From Sitta carolinensis (lineage: Eukaryota > Chordata > Aves > Passeriformes > Sittidae), in the NCBI GenBank assembly GCA_032173965.1, contig CM063283.1, positions 82,214,743 to 82,278,742 on the forward strand: a stretch of 64,000 nt of DNA. The letters run 5' to 3'. The translations under genes were made by a program, and so were the position numbers. Below, piece by piece: positions 23,701-35,429 of the stretch. The notes under the pieces were generated by a model. The model saw only the letters and a list, made by a program, of their open reading frames with translations. It was not told the DNA's origin and ran no database searches. The first letter of the stretch is position 1; each line of letters opens with the position of its first letter.

Positions 23701-26700
23701 GAATTTCCTAAAAGATGGGAGTAAATGAATGTGCAAAACATGTGTGATTATTTAAGCTCCCCCATTCTGGCCACATGAGGCTCTTATGGAACACCTAATA
23801 GCTGGTGCTGGACAGTATATTCAGCCACAAAAAAGGCAGCAGCCTCCTCTTCACATCTAAACTTTTCTTTTAATAATGCCAGCACCTTTGGCTGGTATAA
23901 CCTTTAAGGGTGCAATTTTGAGACATTACAAAGTCCTCAGCAGTTGCACCACTACCCGAGCCCTGGTCTCTGGTCCTGGTCCTGCACACCACGGAGGCCA
24001 CCCATCTTTCCCTCCTTGTGCAGTCATGTGAGGGGCTGTCCTGTAGAGCTGAGAAAGTAAAACTCTCTGTCACTGTGATGCAGAGAGGAACACACAGTAA
24101 CACACACAACAGGTGTTCAGGTAGAGAAGAAGAAAATAACTCTTTCTTTTATTGTTGACTTCGTATATATAAGTTTCTGGACAGTGATCAGAGATTGGAC
24201 AGAGAAGTTACCACCTCTCCATCTCCACTGGTCACTTGAGAAGTCCATCAGGTGATAACTTTTCATAAAGGAATGTAAACATGATTCTTGTTTATATTAC
24301 AATTCATGAGAACTGACTCTAAAGCAAATCAGAAGACTTATTTTCAAAGACAACAACTCCCCATAATCCTTTCCAAAGAATTCTCTAGGATTATTTTCCT
24401 GGCTCAGTCTTGCAGTCCAGTCCCACACACTGAAACACCAGCTGAGACTGCAGCAAAAGGCTGGCATCTCCTGGAAATTCACCAGTTGTTTTGCTGCAGA
24501 GAGCAATGTCCTTGAACAGCTTGGATCCTTGCAGGCAGCAAAGGTAGCTGCAATTAACCCTCATCCTTAAAAGTGGGAGAAAGGCTTGTCATCTAGAGTT
24601 GTTAAAGATGCACTATCCAGGTCTGTGGCAAATCACTGGAGGAACAATAAAACTCTACCCCACACACCAAGGTCTGTCATCATTCATTTCAAACATGCAG
24701 TTCAGAGTGTTGCTGTTATGTTGTTTTTTGACATCTTGAGATCTGCATGAGAAATCCCTGTGGATGTGCTGTAAATCCATATCTACAGCAGTAAGTTTTC
24801 ATTGCATCAGTGTTATTAAATATATATATGCACTTATATATATATTATTTGGCGATGCTGAATGAACAATTGGCCTTTAACTCCTCCTAGACTATTAGGT
24901 CGTACTATAGGTCAGTGAAAAAGTAATTTTCCCTAGATTTGTAATAAGGTCTGGGATTTGACCTATGACCCCAATGTCACAAGGTATTCATTATCTCAGC
25001 ACAGATGATATACAGGCAAAGAAACATATATTTTTTATAGAACTGGAAGAATTATATTTGATGGATACATTTTATTAGACGGATTTTATTACCTGGATAA
25101 ACTCAATTAGCAGACCTCATTAATTTTGAAAATGTAACATATTTACATTGAGTTCTCGTGGCCATTAGCATTCAATACATATAAATTGGAACTCAGGGCA
25201 CAGCTGATTTTTTTGGTTCAGTGGCCAAATGAAAAAAAAAAGAGGGAAGAAAAAAATCTCCTAACAAGAACAGAAAGACTATTTGTGTAAATGCAGAATG
25301 CTTAATTTAACATAGTATTAAACCTTTTTTTTCCTGGTTCTTAAGTTAATATTTTCTCTTTCATTTAAAAAAAAAAATTATTTAACTAGTATTCAAAATG
25401 TAATTTTCTAATGAGCAGCTGAAATGTTTTGCTTCCAAAGCAAGAGAAACTAGCACTTTTGGGGTTTGGAGGCTGTTTGCTTTATCTTTATTTAGTAAGT
25501 ACCTTCAATCTCCTGCCTGTGGACTCAGGAAACAATTTCACTAGTCCATGAAAAACTTCCACCCACACCAAATATACCTATTTGCAGAAAAATAGTAATG
25601 ATATGTAGTAAGTAGAATGTAAAAGGCTAAAGACATAACTGAAAGACATCTACATAAAATATACCTGTACCAAAACAGGGTGTAGGAGCTTTTGAGAGGT
25701 AAGCCCTGAGTCTGTGCACCACTTGTCCATATAGTATTGTCCCTCACCTGATTCCCAGGTGCAATTTTACCACAGCTGCAAAAATCCACCCGCTGTATGG
25801 CAGATGCCTCTGACTCTCTCCTCACTGTGAAAGGGGAGAGAGAGACCATCAGCAGATTATGAGGTTCATTTTCTAATCTTAGGCTTCTTAACTGAGTGTT
25901 TGAGTTGAGCTGTGATTGGAGAGAGCTAAAACTCCCCCAGAGACCCAGCCACCAACATGGCAGTGCAAGAGTTGGAGGAGGCTGGAAAGGGTGATGCCGT
26001 GTTGGGATCCCTGCTGTGCTCCCAATGCAGGGGGCGTCCAGGCAGTGTGCCCAGGCCAAATGTATGTGGTTAGAGCCAGTGAGGTGATGTTACCTCCTGC
26101 ATCCTGGAAAGTCACCAGTGATCACATTAGCACAGAGGGCAATATCCAGGATGAATGAAGCATCCCTGAGCTCACCTCTCTCAGTTCCTGTACCTCAGAG
26201 CTGCTTTGAGCAACAAGGTGGGAGATCCTCAGCACAAGGAAAGCTCCCAGGTGTGTTCAAGGTCCGATTATGGCTATATTAGGAAATAAAGGACATAGGA
26301 CAATGGTATTCCTGCTGTCTTCTGCTGCAGAGCACTTCATCTGAGAGCTTCTCTAGACAACTGTAGTTAAGAACAGGCATTAGTGGCCACTGGCTTGGCT
26401 GAGAACTGGCGGTGGGATGGCAACACAGCATGAATAGCCAACCTTGTGATGCTGAGGATCCAGCTCCTAGAGCAGGGTCCACTGTATTGTCAGCATCATA
26501 AAACAGTTTTTATTTTGAGAATGAACTACTTGTGTGTCCATCCCCTGAATTTCTGTTAAAAGACTAAACCTGCTTGGGGATAAAAATCCATTACAAGTGA
26601 GAAGCAATTTACAGTAGAGAATTGACCTATAAAACAAACGCATTTCCATTGCACTAATCCAAAACATATTTCAGGCTTGCAGTCTGAAAAAAATTCTTGT

Positions 26701-27450
26701 TAAAATGACCAGGCTGTTAAAATTATGGTTTTAGTGCAGCAAGCCTGTATATTTTAACTGAATTTTCCTGTTTTGGGCTGTAGTCCTAGGAAATTTTCTA
26801 ACACAGTGACCTCAGTCCTCAAAAAACGGTGGGAGGTTTAAAAGTAAGGAAGACCCCTGGGACTTGAGAGTAAGCAGCTTACAAGTCTCCCTGCCTTTCA
26901 GATTTCTTCCCCTCTTGCTCATTTCTGCATCATCTCTCATACTGTCCTTTACACCTGGAACATTTTGGCCTCTTTTTATCTGCCAAATATTTTCCCTTCT
27001 CCATTTCAAATTCCTCCCTAACTCACTAACTCACTTCCTTCTGACTTCTTGAATATGGGGCCCCATTTTCCCACATTGACGCTAGCTCACTCAGGGGGAG
27101 AAAGCCAGACAGCCAGTGCATGTGGTCTGCAGTCGCCTCTCAAAGTTCAAGATATGTGCACACATGCACAGTGACTTGGAAGATGACTCCCAGCAGTCAG
27201 GACATGAGTGTTTCATGTTATCCCAGATTATTAATCTCTTTTTTTTCAGGACAGTCCACAGCACTTGAACTAGGATCCTCCAGTATTGTGTAGAAGTCAG
27301 AGGTTCAGAGAAGGGAAGAGCAGCATCCAACTTTTTAGGAAAGTCAGCTTCAGTTCCTGAGGGCTCGAAGTCCTGTTCCAGAGCCCACTGAACTATGTGG
27401 GAGGAATTCAGTGGGCTTTTGGGCACTATGGCAGAAGGGTAGCATCTCAA
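20712..27450. other. AT-rich non-coding sequence
   Basis: No gene or mobile element is recognised. Visible structures are the 18-bp palindrome listed separately at 22,672 and short alternating TATA tracts near 24,818-24,846 that are nearly self-complementary. Confidence 0.5.
22672..22689. other. perfect 18-bp palindrome
   Basis: CAAACTAGATCTAGTTTG equals its own reverse complement over all 18 bases. It is not flanked by a recognisable element. In 64 kb of random sequence roughly 0.2-0.5 such palindromes are expected, so one alone is not strong evidence of function. Confidence 0.95.
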
Positions 27451-27470
27451 CACAGAATCACAGAATCACC
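27451..27470 (-). mobile_element. possible CR1 3'-end stub, antisense
   Basis: CACAGAATCACAGAATCACC resembles the reverse complement of the tandem ATTCTATGATTCTGTG tail of avian CR1. Nothing recognisably CR1 follows it for about 475 bases, until the antisense ORF2 fragment starting near 27,945. It may be the 3' end of that same insertion after an internal deletion, or a separate short copy. Confidence 0.4.
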
Positions 27471-27926
27471 CAGAAACAATAAACTCCTGTCATGCAAAAG
27501 AGTTCTTCCCCGATAAACTATTTCAGTGGAAAACATCTCCATGAGCTGGAGAAGTTCTCAGTGACCACTGGGAAGCCCCTGTGTGTTTGTGCCTTTTTTA
27601 TTCAACCAGTACAGAAATGTAACTTCAAGTTAAATCCTCTTAATAAGTATGTTGACAGAATGAGAACTGGAGTAAGAATAAAGCTAACAAATCTGTAATT
27701 TTTTTCTTCTTCCCCTTGCTTCCAGATGTTGCAGTCATCAGTACTTCAGACATTATAAAAGGTGGTGTACATGAAAGATTTTATAATAAAACAAATCATG
27801 AGTGTGACAGAATACTTCATAGCAGACTATTTTATTAGTATACAGATTACAGCAGAACAGTAAGATTCAGCAGAGGCAAAGTCACTTGTCAGCCTTGTCT
27901 GTGTCTACTGTCACTAATTCACTCTT

Positions 27927-27944
27927 CTACCACTTAAGTGGTAG
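27927..27944. other. perfect 18-bp palindrome with paired TTAAGTGG cores
   Basis: CTACCACTTAAGTGGTAG is fully self-complementary and sits at the left boundary of the antisense CR1 fragment. Each strand reads TTAAGTGG, the core recognised by NK2-class homeodomain proteins. Binding is an inference from that known motif only. Confidence 0.9.
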
Positions 27945-28930
27945 TGGTTAATTCACACTACCCACTCAGCAATGGGCAGACATTTTCCTTGGTCAATATT
28001 TTGCTCCCAGTGTGTCTGGAGAGACCCTCCCTATCTTCCCTGGTGTCACTGGGAAGAATTATCTCTAGGCATGGCTGGGGTTTCCTGACACCATCTCTAC
28101 CTATTTCGATATTCCTCTGCTCTAGCACATCCCTGCTTCCACCTCCTGTATGGTGACTTTTTGCATTGGAGGTCTGCCACAAGCACCCTGCTTACTCAAA
28201 GGAGCCTTCTGATGTCTGGATATCTTAGTAAGTACCAGAATTAACTGTTCTTTTGCTTGGAGAATGCTTGAGAACATGTGTCCTTGAAAACATGTCAGCT
28301 TTTCTGAAATCCTCTGCCTTTCAGAGCTGCATCCACTGGGATCCCACTTACCAGTTTTCTAAATAAGCTGAAATATGCTCTCCTAAAGTCCAGCATCTCT
28401 CCATTACTCTCCTTCCTCACTCCCTGTAGATCTTCCCACCCTACCAGTTGCTGGTTCACACATCCCCAGCCCCTTCTCCCTTGTCATTGAGTAGCAGAGG
28501 TAGTGATCCCCAGCTGGTCACACTTGTGCTTATTTCAAGAAGTTATCCGTTATGCCCTCCAGAAATCTCCTGTTCTGCTGGTGTTCCATGCTTCCCTTCC
28601 AGTAGATGTCAGGAAGGTTAAATTCCTCTGTGAGGAGCAGGGTCTGTTCTTCAGGCCTCTCCCCCAATCACCAGGCTCTTCACTATCCATGATCTATCTC
28701 ACTTAAGAGATTGTTATACCCAGGCTGATCCTTCACAGTGACAGCAAGCCCCTTACATCCTCACCTTCCTGGAGAGCTAGTACCAGCCCATGGCAGCCAC
28801 CCCTGGTGTGCAGGCTGACCCACCACTTCTCAGTTGTTCCAACAACACTGCAGTTAAGCGTTTAAGAAAAAAAGGTCTTCTAGTTTTCAATATTCTTGCA
28901 GCACCTTTGATTAATTTTTAGGTCTGTACC
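27945..28930 (-). pseudogene. CR1 LINE ORF2 fragment (endonuclease to linker), degraded
   Basis: Read on the minus strand, this encodes pieces of the CR1 second open reading frame, which normally makes an endonuclease/reverse transcriptase for target-primed insertion. In protein order: LPDIYWKG, matching the endonuclease DFNHPDICW motif, at about 28,597-28,617; RRFLEGI at 28,553-28,573; LDFRRAYFSLFRKL at about 28,354-28,394; PYRRWKQG at 28,131-28,154; and TKENVCPLL at about 27,960-27,990. The pieces are in more than one frame and separated by stops. The nucleophile-side and reverse transcriptase domains are absent, so the copy is dead. The left boundary lies beside the 18-bp palindrome. The right boundary is blurred around 28,850-28,930. 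Family assignment rests on these motifs as I know them. Confidence 0.8.
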
Positions 28931-31900
28931 TGCAGGCAGGGCTCAGGAAAGAAAGTCCCTGTGTGTTTGGCTATGATAGGAGGTCCCAGTCCCAACCACA
29001 ACTCTTGTGGCCAACAACTGCCCTCTGCCTTGAAGAAAGCACAGACCACCAAGCACTGGCAGCAGCAGGATTAGTTCATGGACAGTGGCACTCTGCAGGA
29101 GTCTGTACCTGTTCCCCTTGCATCTTCCCTACAGTTCCTTCATGGCTTTGCTCCTCTCAAGGGGGATAAGGTCGGCACCAGGATGTGTAAAGCTAGAGAG
29201 GCCCAGGAATGTTCAGAGGCAGTTGGAGTGGCCGTTTGCTGTATGATGAGAATCTGTGCCTGAATAATTTCAAGTTGACCAGTCTGCTGGAATCAGCAGA
29301 GACCTTATGGAGAAGCACAGGCTGCACTATCCTTTTGTTTCCTTCACAGTACTCTTTCCTATCAAAGAGCTCTGGACATCTCCCCCCTCAAATGGCTACC
29401 AAATGTGTCTGATTATGTGGCAAAGCACATTTTCAGATGCTGACAAAGCCTTGTTAATCAGGAGAGCAGAGCTCTATCTATACAGATACACCATGTACAA
29501 GGAGAAATTTCAGCACCTCATTAAATTTAAATTCAGCACTCATAAATTAGTGTCTTCTCTGAGCTTGTGGCATGGGCAAAACATATCCTCATATGGTATA
29601 AACACTTGGTAAGATGATCATCATAGCTTTACCATGATTTCACCACATGAGAGTAAAATGGCCATTCCAAACTGACACAAATCAAAATTTTATGCTACCC
29701 TAGGGCATGTTCTGCCTCCCCTTCTTCTTGTGATGATCTCCATCAGCCATCAGATCATATAATTTAACATAACACAAAATATGGACCTCTTGACACAGAT
29801 CACCTCCTGTACCTGAGGAGGGACAGTTCTAATTTATACCAGATTTCTTCAGACTACACCATGTTCAGAAATACCATGTCAGCAGAGGGCTGGCCAAGCA
29901 CAGGTGTGCCTCACACTGCCCAAAAATGCCTTTTCCTATTCTCCTTCTTTCCACCTAAATGGCAAAAGATGTAGAAGGAAACTGGCAGCACCTCTCTGCA
30001 CCAGCTGAGCATGATGCCAAACCCCATTTAACACATTCAAGGATCACATCCAAGATGTTCTGTACAGAGGTGAAAGGAAAAAGAATTGCTATTTTACTTT
30101 AAGAAAGAGTCGAGTCACACATCAGCAGGGGAAAAAAAGAGAATACTTCAGAATAAATGCATGAGAATGTTTAATATATTGCCAGAATGTCAATGAAAAT
30201 TAAGCAAATTCCAAGGAATCTAGAGAAAATGATCCCTTTGAGTCAAACATTAATAAAAGTCTGCAGTGATATAGGAATGATCTTGTGCTCATGGTTATTT
30301 CCCATTTGCAGATCTTTTTTTTGGTATAGTTTTGTGGGGATTTTTTAAGTCCCAGATGTTATAAAGTTAATTACGCAATCACTTGTGAATTACAAAAGAA
30401 AACCCATAAATAATAGTGGATACATGAGTTATTAGAGCGCAGCACAGAATGAAGAAAAATTATTGTCAGAAAAAGGCAATTTATGCATAGTTTCAACACT
30501 GAAATTCTTCAGTATTCTTCAGGCAAATCCTGCTTTTTTCAAGGGAGAAATTTTCAGCTCAGTTTGGAAATTGCTACGAGCCTCTTCTGTGTACAATCTG
30601 GAAGAGCAGCAGAACCCCAGCTGGAGAGTAATGCTTGGCAGTGAAGGGCAGTATAAATGCAAACACATTTAGAGGATAGTCTTTTGCAGATCAGTACATC
30701 ATAAACCCTCTGCTCATTGTGCAAGGCAAAATTTTAGAAGCTGTGTCTTTTAAAGGCCAACTGTTTTGGGAAGCACATGCACTAGAGTACCACTGGCATA
30801 CATGAAATGCACGACTGTACCAACAGCCTGATGCTGGGGATATATCAAGTGACTCAGCATGACTTCAGATTTCCAGGATTTGAGAACATAAAAATGTGTG
30901 CACACGTTCACAATAATGTTTGGAAAGCATAGGTGTTCCTTCCCTTTTTTAAAAAAGTGGCGCATTAAAAGTTACTTAAAAATACATACAGCTGTCTTCG
31001 AAACAGCATTCAGGTTTCCTCAGCCTCCTTCCTCCTTCAAAAATATTCATGTTCACTTCCTCAATGGAAAGAGTGTACCTGTGAATAAAGACCAAAGAGA
31101 TCATCCACCAATTCACTCACTTTAAAGAAAACACTCTGCTTGTTGAAAGAAAACCAGCCATCCAAGCTTGGGCTGCACTGTGCATTGGGTTTTGGGCCGT
31201 AGTGTATGACTGAGCCTCTTCCATAAGGATCCCAACCAGGCAAATCACTAAATACCTGTCCCAGCAGACAGGGAATGATTCTCATGCTGGAATGTGGCAC
31301 CACCAGCCATCGACAGAAAGGTGTTTGTGTGTAAATAGCAAAAGACAGGACAGATTTAATGTAAGTCAAATTCCAGACATAGACAATAGGGACCTGAGGG
31401 TAGCATCTGACCTTTGGTGATAGCATTAAAATTAGGAGACAGTTTGTGTAATAAGTACTGGTGAAAACAAAGAGATTTCTAGGAAATAATAATCCATATA
31501 TTTAGAGAACTGGAGGCAGAGTTGTAATTTAATATCTTGACAAACATTTTTTTTCAGCTTTTCCCTGTTTTTCTTCTGAAGGCTAATAGGTCATATTTTG
31601 GCATAGAGGGTGACAGTTCACTACCTTGGACTATTTGTAGGTAACTCTTTGACTCTGCCACAATGTCTTGGGGGATTACTTTTTAAAACAGATTTTTAAA
31701 AATATTTCCTACTACATTTGTCAGGTGATGAGACATTTTATTAACTTTCTTGCTATGAATTTTTATTAGGCCAATGAGGAATATTCATTCCTAAGGGGTT
31801 TAAACTAATAAAATTGTAAAATGAAAAGCTGTAACAAGTGCTTCATCTCTTGATCGTTATGTTTTTGAAACTGAATCTCATCTTGTAACTAATCCCAACT

Positions 31901-32206
31901 ATTTCTGCTTTTGAAAATACTTAGGTTTGCCTTTGTTGCACTGTGTATTTTAAAGCCCTGACACCTGGAATCCTGTGAATATGTAGGAAACAAAATTTCA
32001 TCTCAAAACCAAAATTAAATTCTCCAAGTGTTATATAAAGAAACATACAAACCCATGATTGATGTAGGTTCCTATACTGACCAGTTTTAGAGCCAAGAGG
32101 AATTGTGATTGTCTCAATACTTTCCATATAATTGAGCCTCTAGAACTTTCCTGTATTAATTTGTGCTTAAAGATTAAAAGCTCTACTTGCAGCAGAGTGG
32201 CTCTCT
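28931..32206. other. AT-rich non-coding sequence
   Basis: No gene, RNA or clear mobile element is seen. Small frames on both strands have no family resemblance. Confidence 0.5.
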
Positions 32207-32223
32207 AAAAAAAAAAAAAAAAA
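32207..32223. repeat. poly-A run of 17 bases
   Basis: Uninterrupted A run just left of a cluster of palindromes and an antisense CR1 fragment. Confidence 0.9.
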
Positions 32224-32279
32224 GTTTCATTTTGATTTAAAAATCTTCATTAATGAAGAACCCAGCACAATTCTTTGTA

Positions 32280-32316
32280 AATCATTCCAAATGATTAATT
32301 ATCATTTGGAATGATT
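32280..32316. other. perfect hairpin, 15-bp arms
   Basis: AATCATTCCAAATGA at 32,280-32,294 is the exact reverse complement of TCATTTGGAATGATT at 32,302-32,316, with the loop TTAATTA. A 14-bp perfect palindrome, CTTCATTAATGAAG, lies just upstream at 32,245-32,258, and a 6-bp-stem structure (TTATCA...TGATAA) just downstream. The cluster could be the remnant of a small inverted-repeat element or part of the 3' region of the neighbouring CR1. Confidence 0.9.
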
Positions 32317-32360
32317 ATCTGTTATCATAATTATCTGATAAGAATATGCACCTTTTTTTT

Positions 32361-32660
32361 TGGCCTGAATTTGCCTCACTTCAGTTTTCAGTCACTGTTC
32401 TTATTAGTCACTGTACCTTTGCAAGACTGAAAAGCCCTGTATTAACTACATCTTTTCCTTGTGGAGGTACTTATTGGCTATGATCAAATCACTGTTAACC
32501 TTCTCTCTTGGAAGCTGTTTTCTCTATTAACTATCCTTTAATTATTCTCAGAGCTCTTCTCTGAATTCCCACCAATTTTTTTTACAACCTTCTTGAATTT
32601 TGAGCACTGGATCTGGACATAAGACCCCAACAAGCACAGCCCCAGTACCAAGAACAGCAG
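32361..32660 (-). mobile_element. ancient CR1 (L3-like) LINE fragment, 3' part of ORF2
   Basis: On the minus strand the sequence follows the end of the CR1 reverse transcriptase frame. Recognisable pieces in order are a CCAGATCCAGTGCTCAAAAT segment (consensus-like CCAGTTCTGGGCACCACAAT), TTCAAGAAGGTTGT, TTCAGAGAAGAGCTCTGA, ATTAAAGGAT, AGAGAGAAGGTTAACAGTGA and AATAAGTACCTCCACA, then AGGGCTTTTCAGTCTTGCAA. This order is that of the older amniote CR1 lineages also found in reptiles and mammals. There are many substitutions and frame breaks, so the copy is old and non-functional. A T tract is inserted near 32,352-32,360. Recognition rests on my knowledge of the family and not on a search. Confidence 0.75.
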
Positions 32661-33017
32661 CAATAGCCCACTCCCTATTTCTTTTTTTTTTCTTTTGTAC
32701 CAGCGGGAACAGATTTAGACCTTATGGCCTTAGTGCCATGCTGGAAGGTCATACTCAGGTGGCTTCATCCTGGCCACAAATACAAATACCATTTCCAAAA
32801 TTTTCTACTTGAAACAGAACTCTCCTGGAAGTGCAAACTTCATGTTCTGTTCCCAGGCTAGTCATTCCACATTCAGTCATCCCAAACCTCTTCTGTTTTG
32901 ACCAGGTCCAGCATTTTCTCTCTCTATCAGTGTCTCTCACTCCAAATCATTGTCTCAGCTGTTAGGAACTCCATCCTTGATCCTCAAATTATTGGTAAAA
33001 ATGGGAAACAGCAAGAA

Positions 33018-33020
<3 letters not shown>

Positions 33021-33059
<39 letters not shown>
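33021..33059. repeat. poly-A run of 39 bases
   Basis: Uninterrupted A run between GAAAGC and CAAAAACC. Open frames through it are lysine-only low complexity. Confidence 0.95.
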
Positions 33060-33060
<1 letters not shown>

Positions 33061-35333
33061 AAAAACCAGGGAATTACCTTCTTGATGGAAATACCCTGTT
33101 TACAATCAGATTTGGACATTCCATTGAATTCACTTTCAGTCTATTTATTGTGTGACATAGAATTTATAGCATTCTGATTTGTTATTCAAGATATGTGGTC
33201 CTATATGCAGTAGTGCTGGATTTTTATTACACTGCAAATGCTGTTGCTTCTATAAACCAAAGTTGTAATCACATTAAAATTTATTTTGAGGTAGTCTGAC
33301 AAGATTCTTCTATAAATAATTATTAATGACATTTTCTTCCTTTAAATGATTATTAATCTGATCCCATATACACTCTTCCATTGCTTCATAAAGGAATTCT
33401 GTCCAGCAGTTTTGATTACTTGAGGTATCTCTTCCGCTTTTTCTAAATATGACTGCATCTGCTTTTTTTCTGAAATCTTTCTATTTCCCAGAATTTGCTG
33501 AAACTCAGTATTAATGAACCATCATTCTTCTTCACTCGCAGCCTGAAACTGTTGGACATGATAATATGAAAAGTACTATTTGGTAACTGTAATTTAACAC
33601 TATCTTTAGACTCTGTGAAAGAGGGACATAGTTTATTATTTTTGCATGACTAAGTACGTTATCTGTTTTCTTCTCTCTTCCTCCAGTCATGATATAGAAA
33701 GATTTATTGAATATTTCAGTCTCTTATTGGCAGTTCTGCCATATCTAAGTCATTAGTGTGACAACTCTTTTATTGAGATTCCTTTTGCTCTTCAGATACT
33801 CAAAAACTCCTTCCACAGACTTACATTCTGCTGGCTATAGCTTTCCCTTTGTATCCTTTTTCTTCCCGCATAAATTTTCCTAATTTCATAATTTATCCTT
33901 ACCACTATTAATTTTTCTTTTTTCTATATACTGTTTTTTAATTGTTATGAATGCTTTCTCTTCTCTAATGCACTTGGCTACTTTTAAACCTCCTTTATTG
34001 ACTTTATGTTTTTAGCACTTGTGTAATTTATAAAAAATTATAAAATAATTCAATCTTTCATATTCTACCTTTTGAGAGCTTCTAAGCTGACTCATATCTT
34101 AACTATACATTTTTTGTGGAATGGGACACTTAGAAACTCTAACTAAATTTATTGCTAACACAAACTTTTTTGTTGTTTTCTTAAATAGACGTAAATAGTA
34201 AATCCAAGCCTGAACAGCAGCTGACTTCTACTTCTCAGCTCAGCTTCTGTCTGTTAAGATGAGGCCAGGTCCCATTGGCATCAACAAATGACTGACAACA
34301 AATTGTCCTGTGTGGGTTGTCACCCTTTCTCAGCTGGAATATTGTCACCTATAATTTTGCAGAATTTCAAGGGTGTTTTAGTACTTGGCAGCATGAGACT
34401 TCCAACACATGTCATCCAGACTGAAATCCTCCACAATAGCACAGCTTTTCTTTTCCTACACCTGATAGAAGAGTGTTTCGGCAGCCAGTCATCCTGCTCT
34501 CCAGTGTGATTTGGCAGTCAGCAATAGGCACCAGAAGCTCCCTGTCTTCTGCTTTATGTTTTGGAACAACAGCCCATAAGCATTTAAGAGTACTTGGCAG
34601 TGATTCAGAGGCAGCTGTTTCTATTCTCAATGTAGACTGCCTTTCTCTGTTCTTTTATGCAAATTCCTTCAGTCCTTGAATAAAAGTTTGGTACCACTGA
34701 TTTTAACATTCCGGTCATGTCAATTTTCCTTCCGGTGGCTTATAATACCAAGTGGAGTGTGTGTGCACTAATCAGTGAGCAAGTCCCTTTCTTTTTGCTT
34801 ATTACTGGGATCCTTGCAGTCCTGGAAGCAATTAGAGACTTTTCTTCAGGTCTCTGAATTTTCTGCTTTCTCTTTCCTCTGCCAGCTTGTCCTTTTGTTG
34901 TTGTTTTGTGCAATACCTTTCAGACCAGCCTAAGCAGCCCATATCTCAAAAAAACTAGTTTCCATCTGCTGTGATTACTTCTGAGACTAGTTAACCAGCC
35001 TTTCCTCTCCACAAGAGAAACAAAAATTCCCTTAAACAAAAACAGTCTGCCCAGTGCCATTTACCTCATCAGCAGCTCACTTCTGGACAGCATTTGGGTG
35101 CATCTTCACTGTCTGTGGTCTCCAGAGCCATACAGTCCGGGGTCACAGATGCTAGGCACAGCAGAAACAACCGGGCTCAGGGGATGAGAGCCTTCCCTGC
35201 CACTACTTTCTCCTCTGCTGATAAGTCCACCCAGACCCGTTCTAGTATGGCTTTTTTTTAAAAAGAGCATGAAAATTTGTACCTTCTGATTTCATATAAA
35301 GAATATTTCATTTTTATGTAACAGACTTTATGC
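33060..35333. other. AT-rich non-coding sequence left of the LTR
   Basis: No gene is recognised. The part at about 33,300-34,150 is strongly biased to T and C on the plus strand and could be a further, badly decayed antisense retroelement, but I find no motif to prove it. Confidence 0.4.
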
Positions 35334-35338
35334 CTTGG
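35334..35338. repeat. left target-site duplication CTTGG
   Basis: The 5 bases directly before the LTR are CTTGG. The same 5 bases directly follow the LTR at 36,911-36,915. Confidence 0.8.
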
Positions 35339-35395
35339 TGTCTTGGTTTGACTAGCCCATGGAAATAAGCTGGCTGGGTTTGAGATTGGCATTTT

Positions 35396-35406
35396 ATTGG
35401 ACCAAT
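35396..35406. promoter_or_regulatory. paired inverted CCAAT boxes in the LTR
   Basis: ATTGGACCAAT carries a CCAAT box on each strand, immediately before the GC-rich part of the LTR. CCAAT boxes bind NF-Y in promoters, and use here is inferred. Confidence 0.5.
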
Positions 35407-35429
35407 AGCAAAGCATTTTCTCGTTCTTA

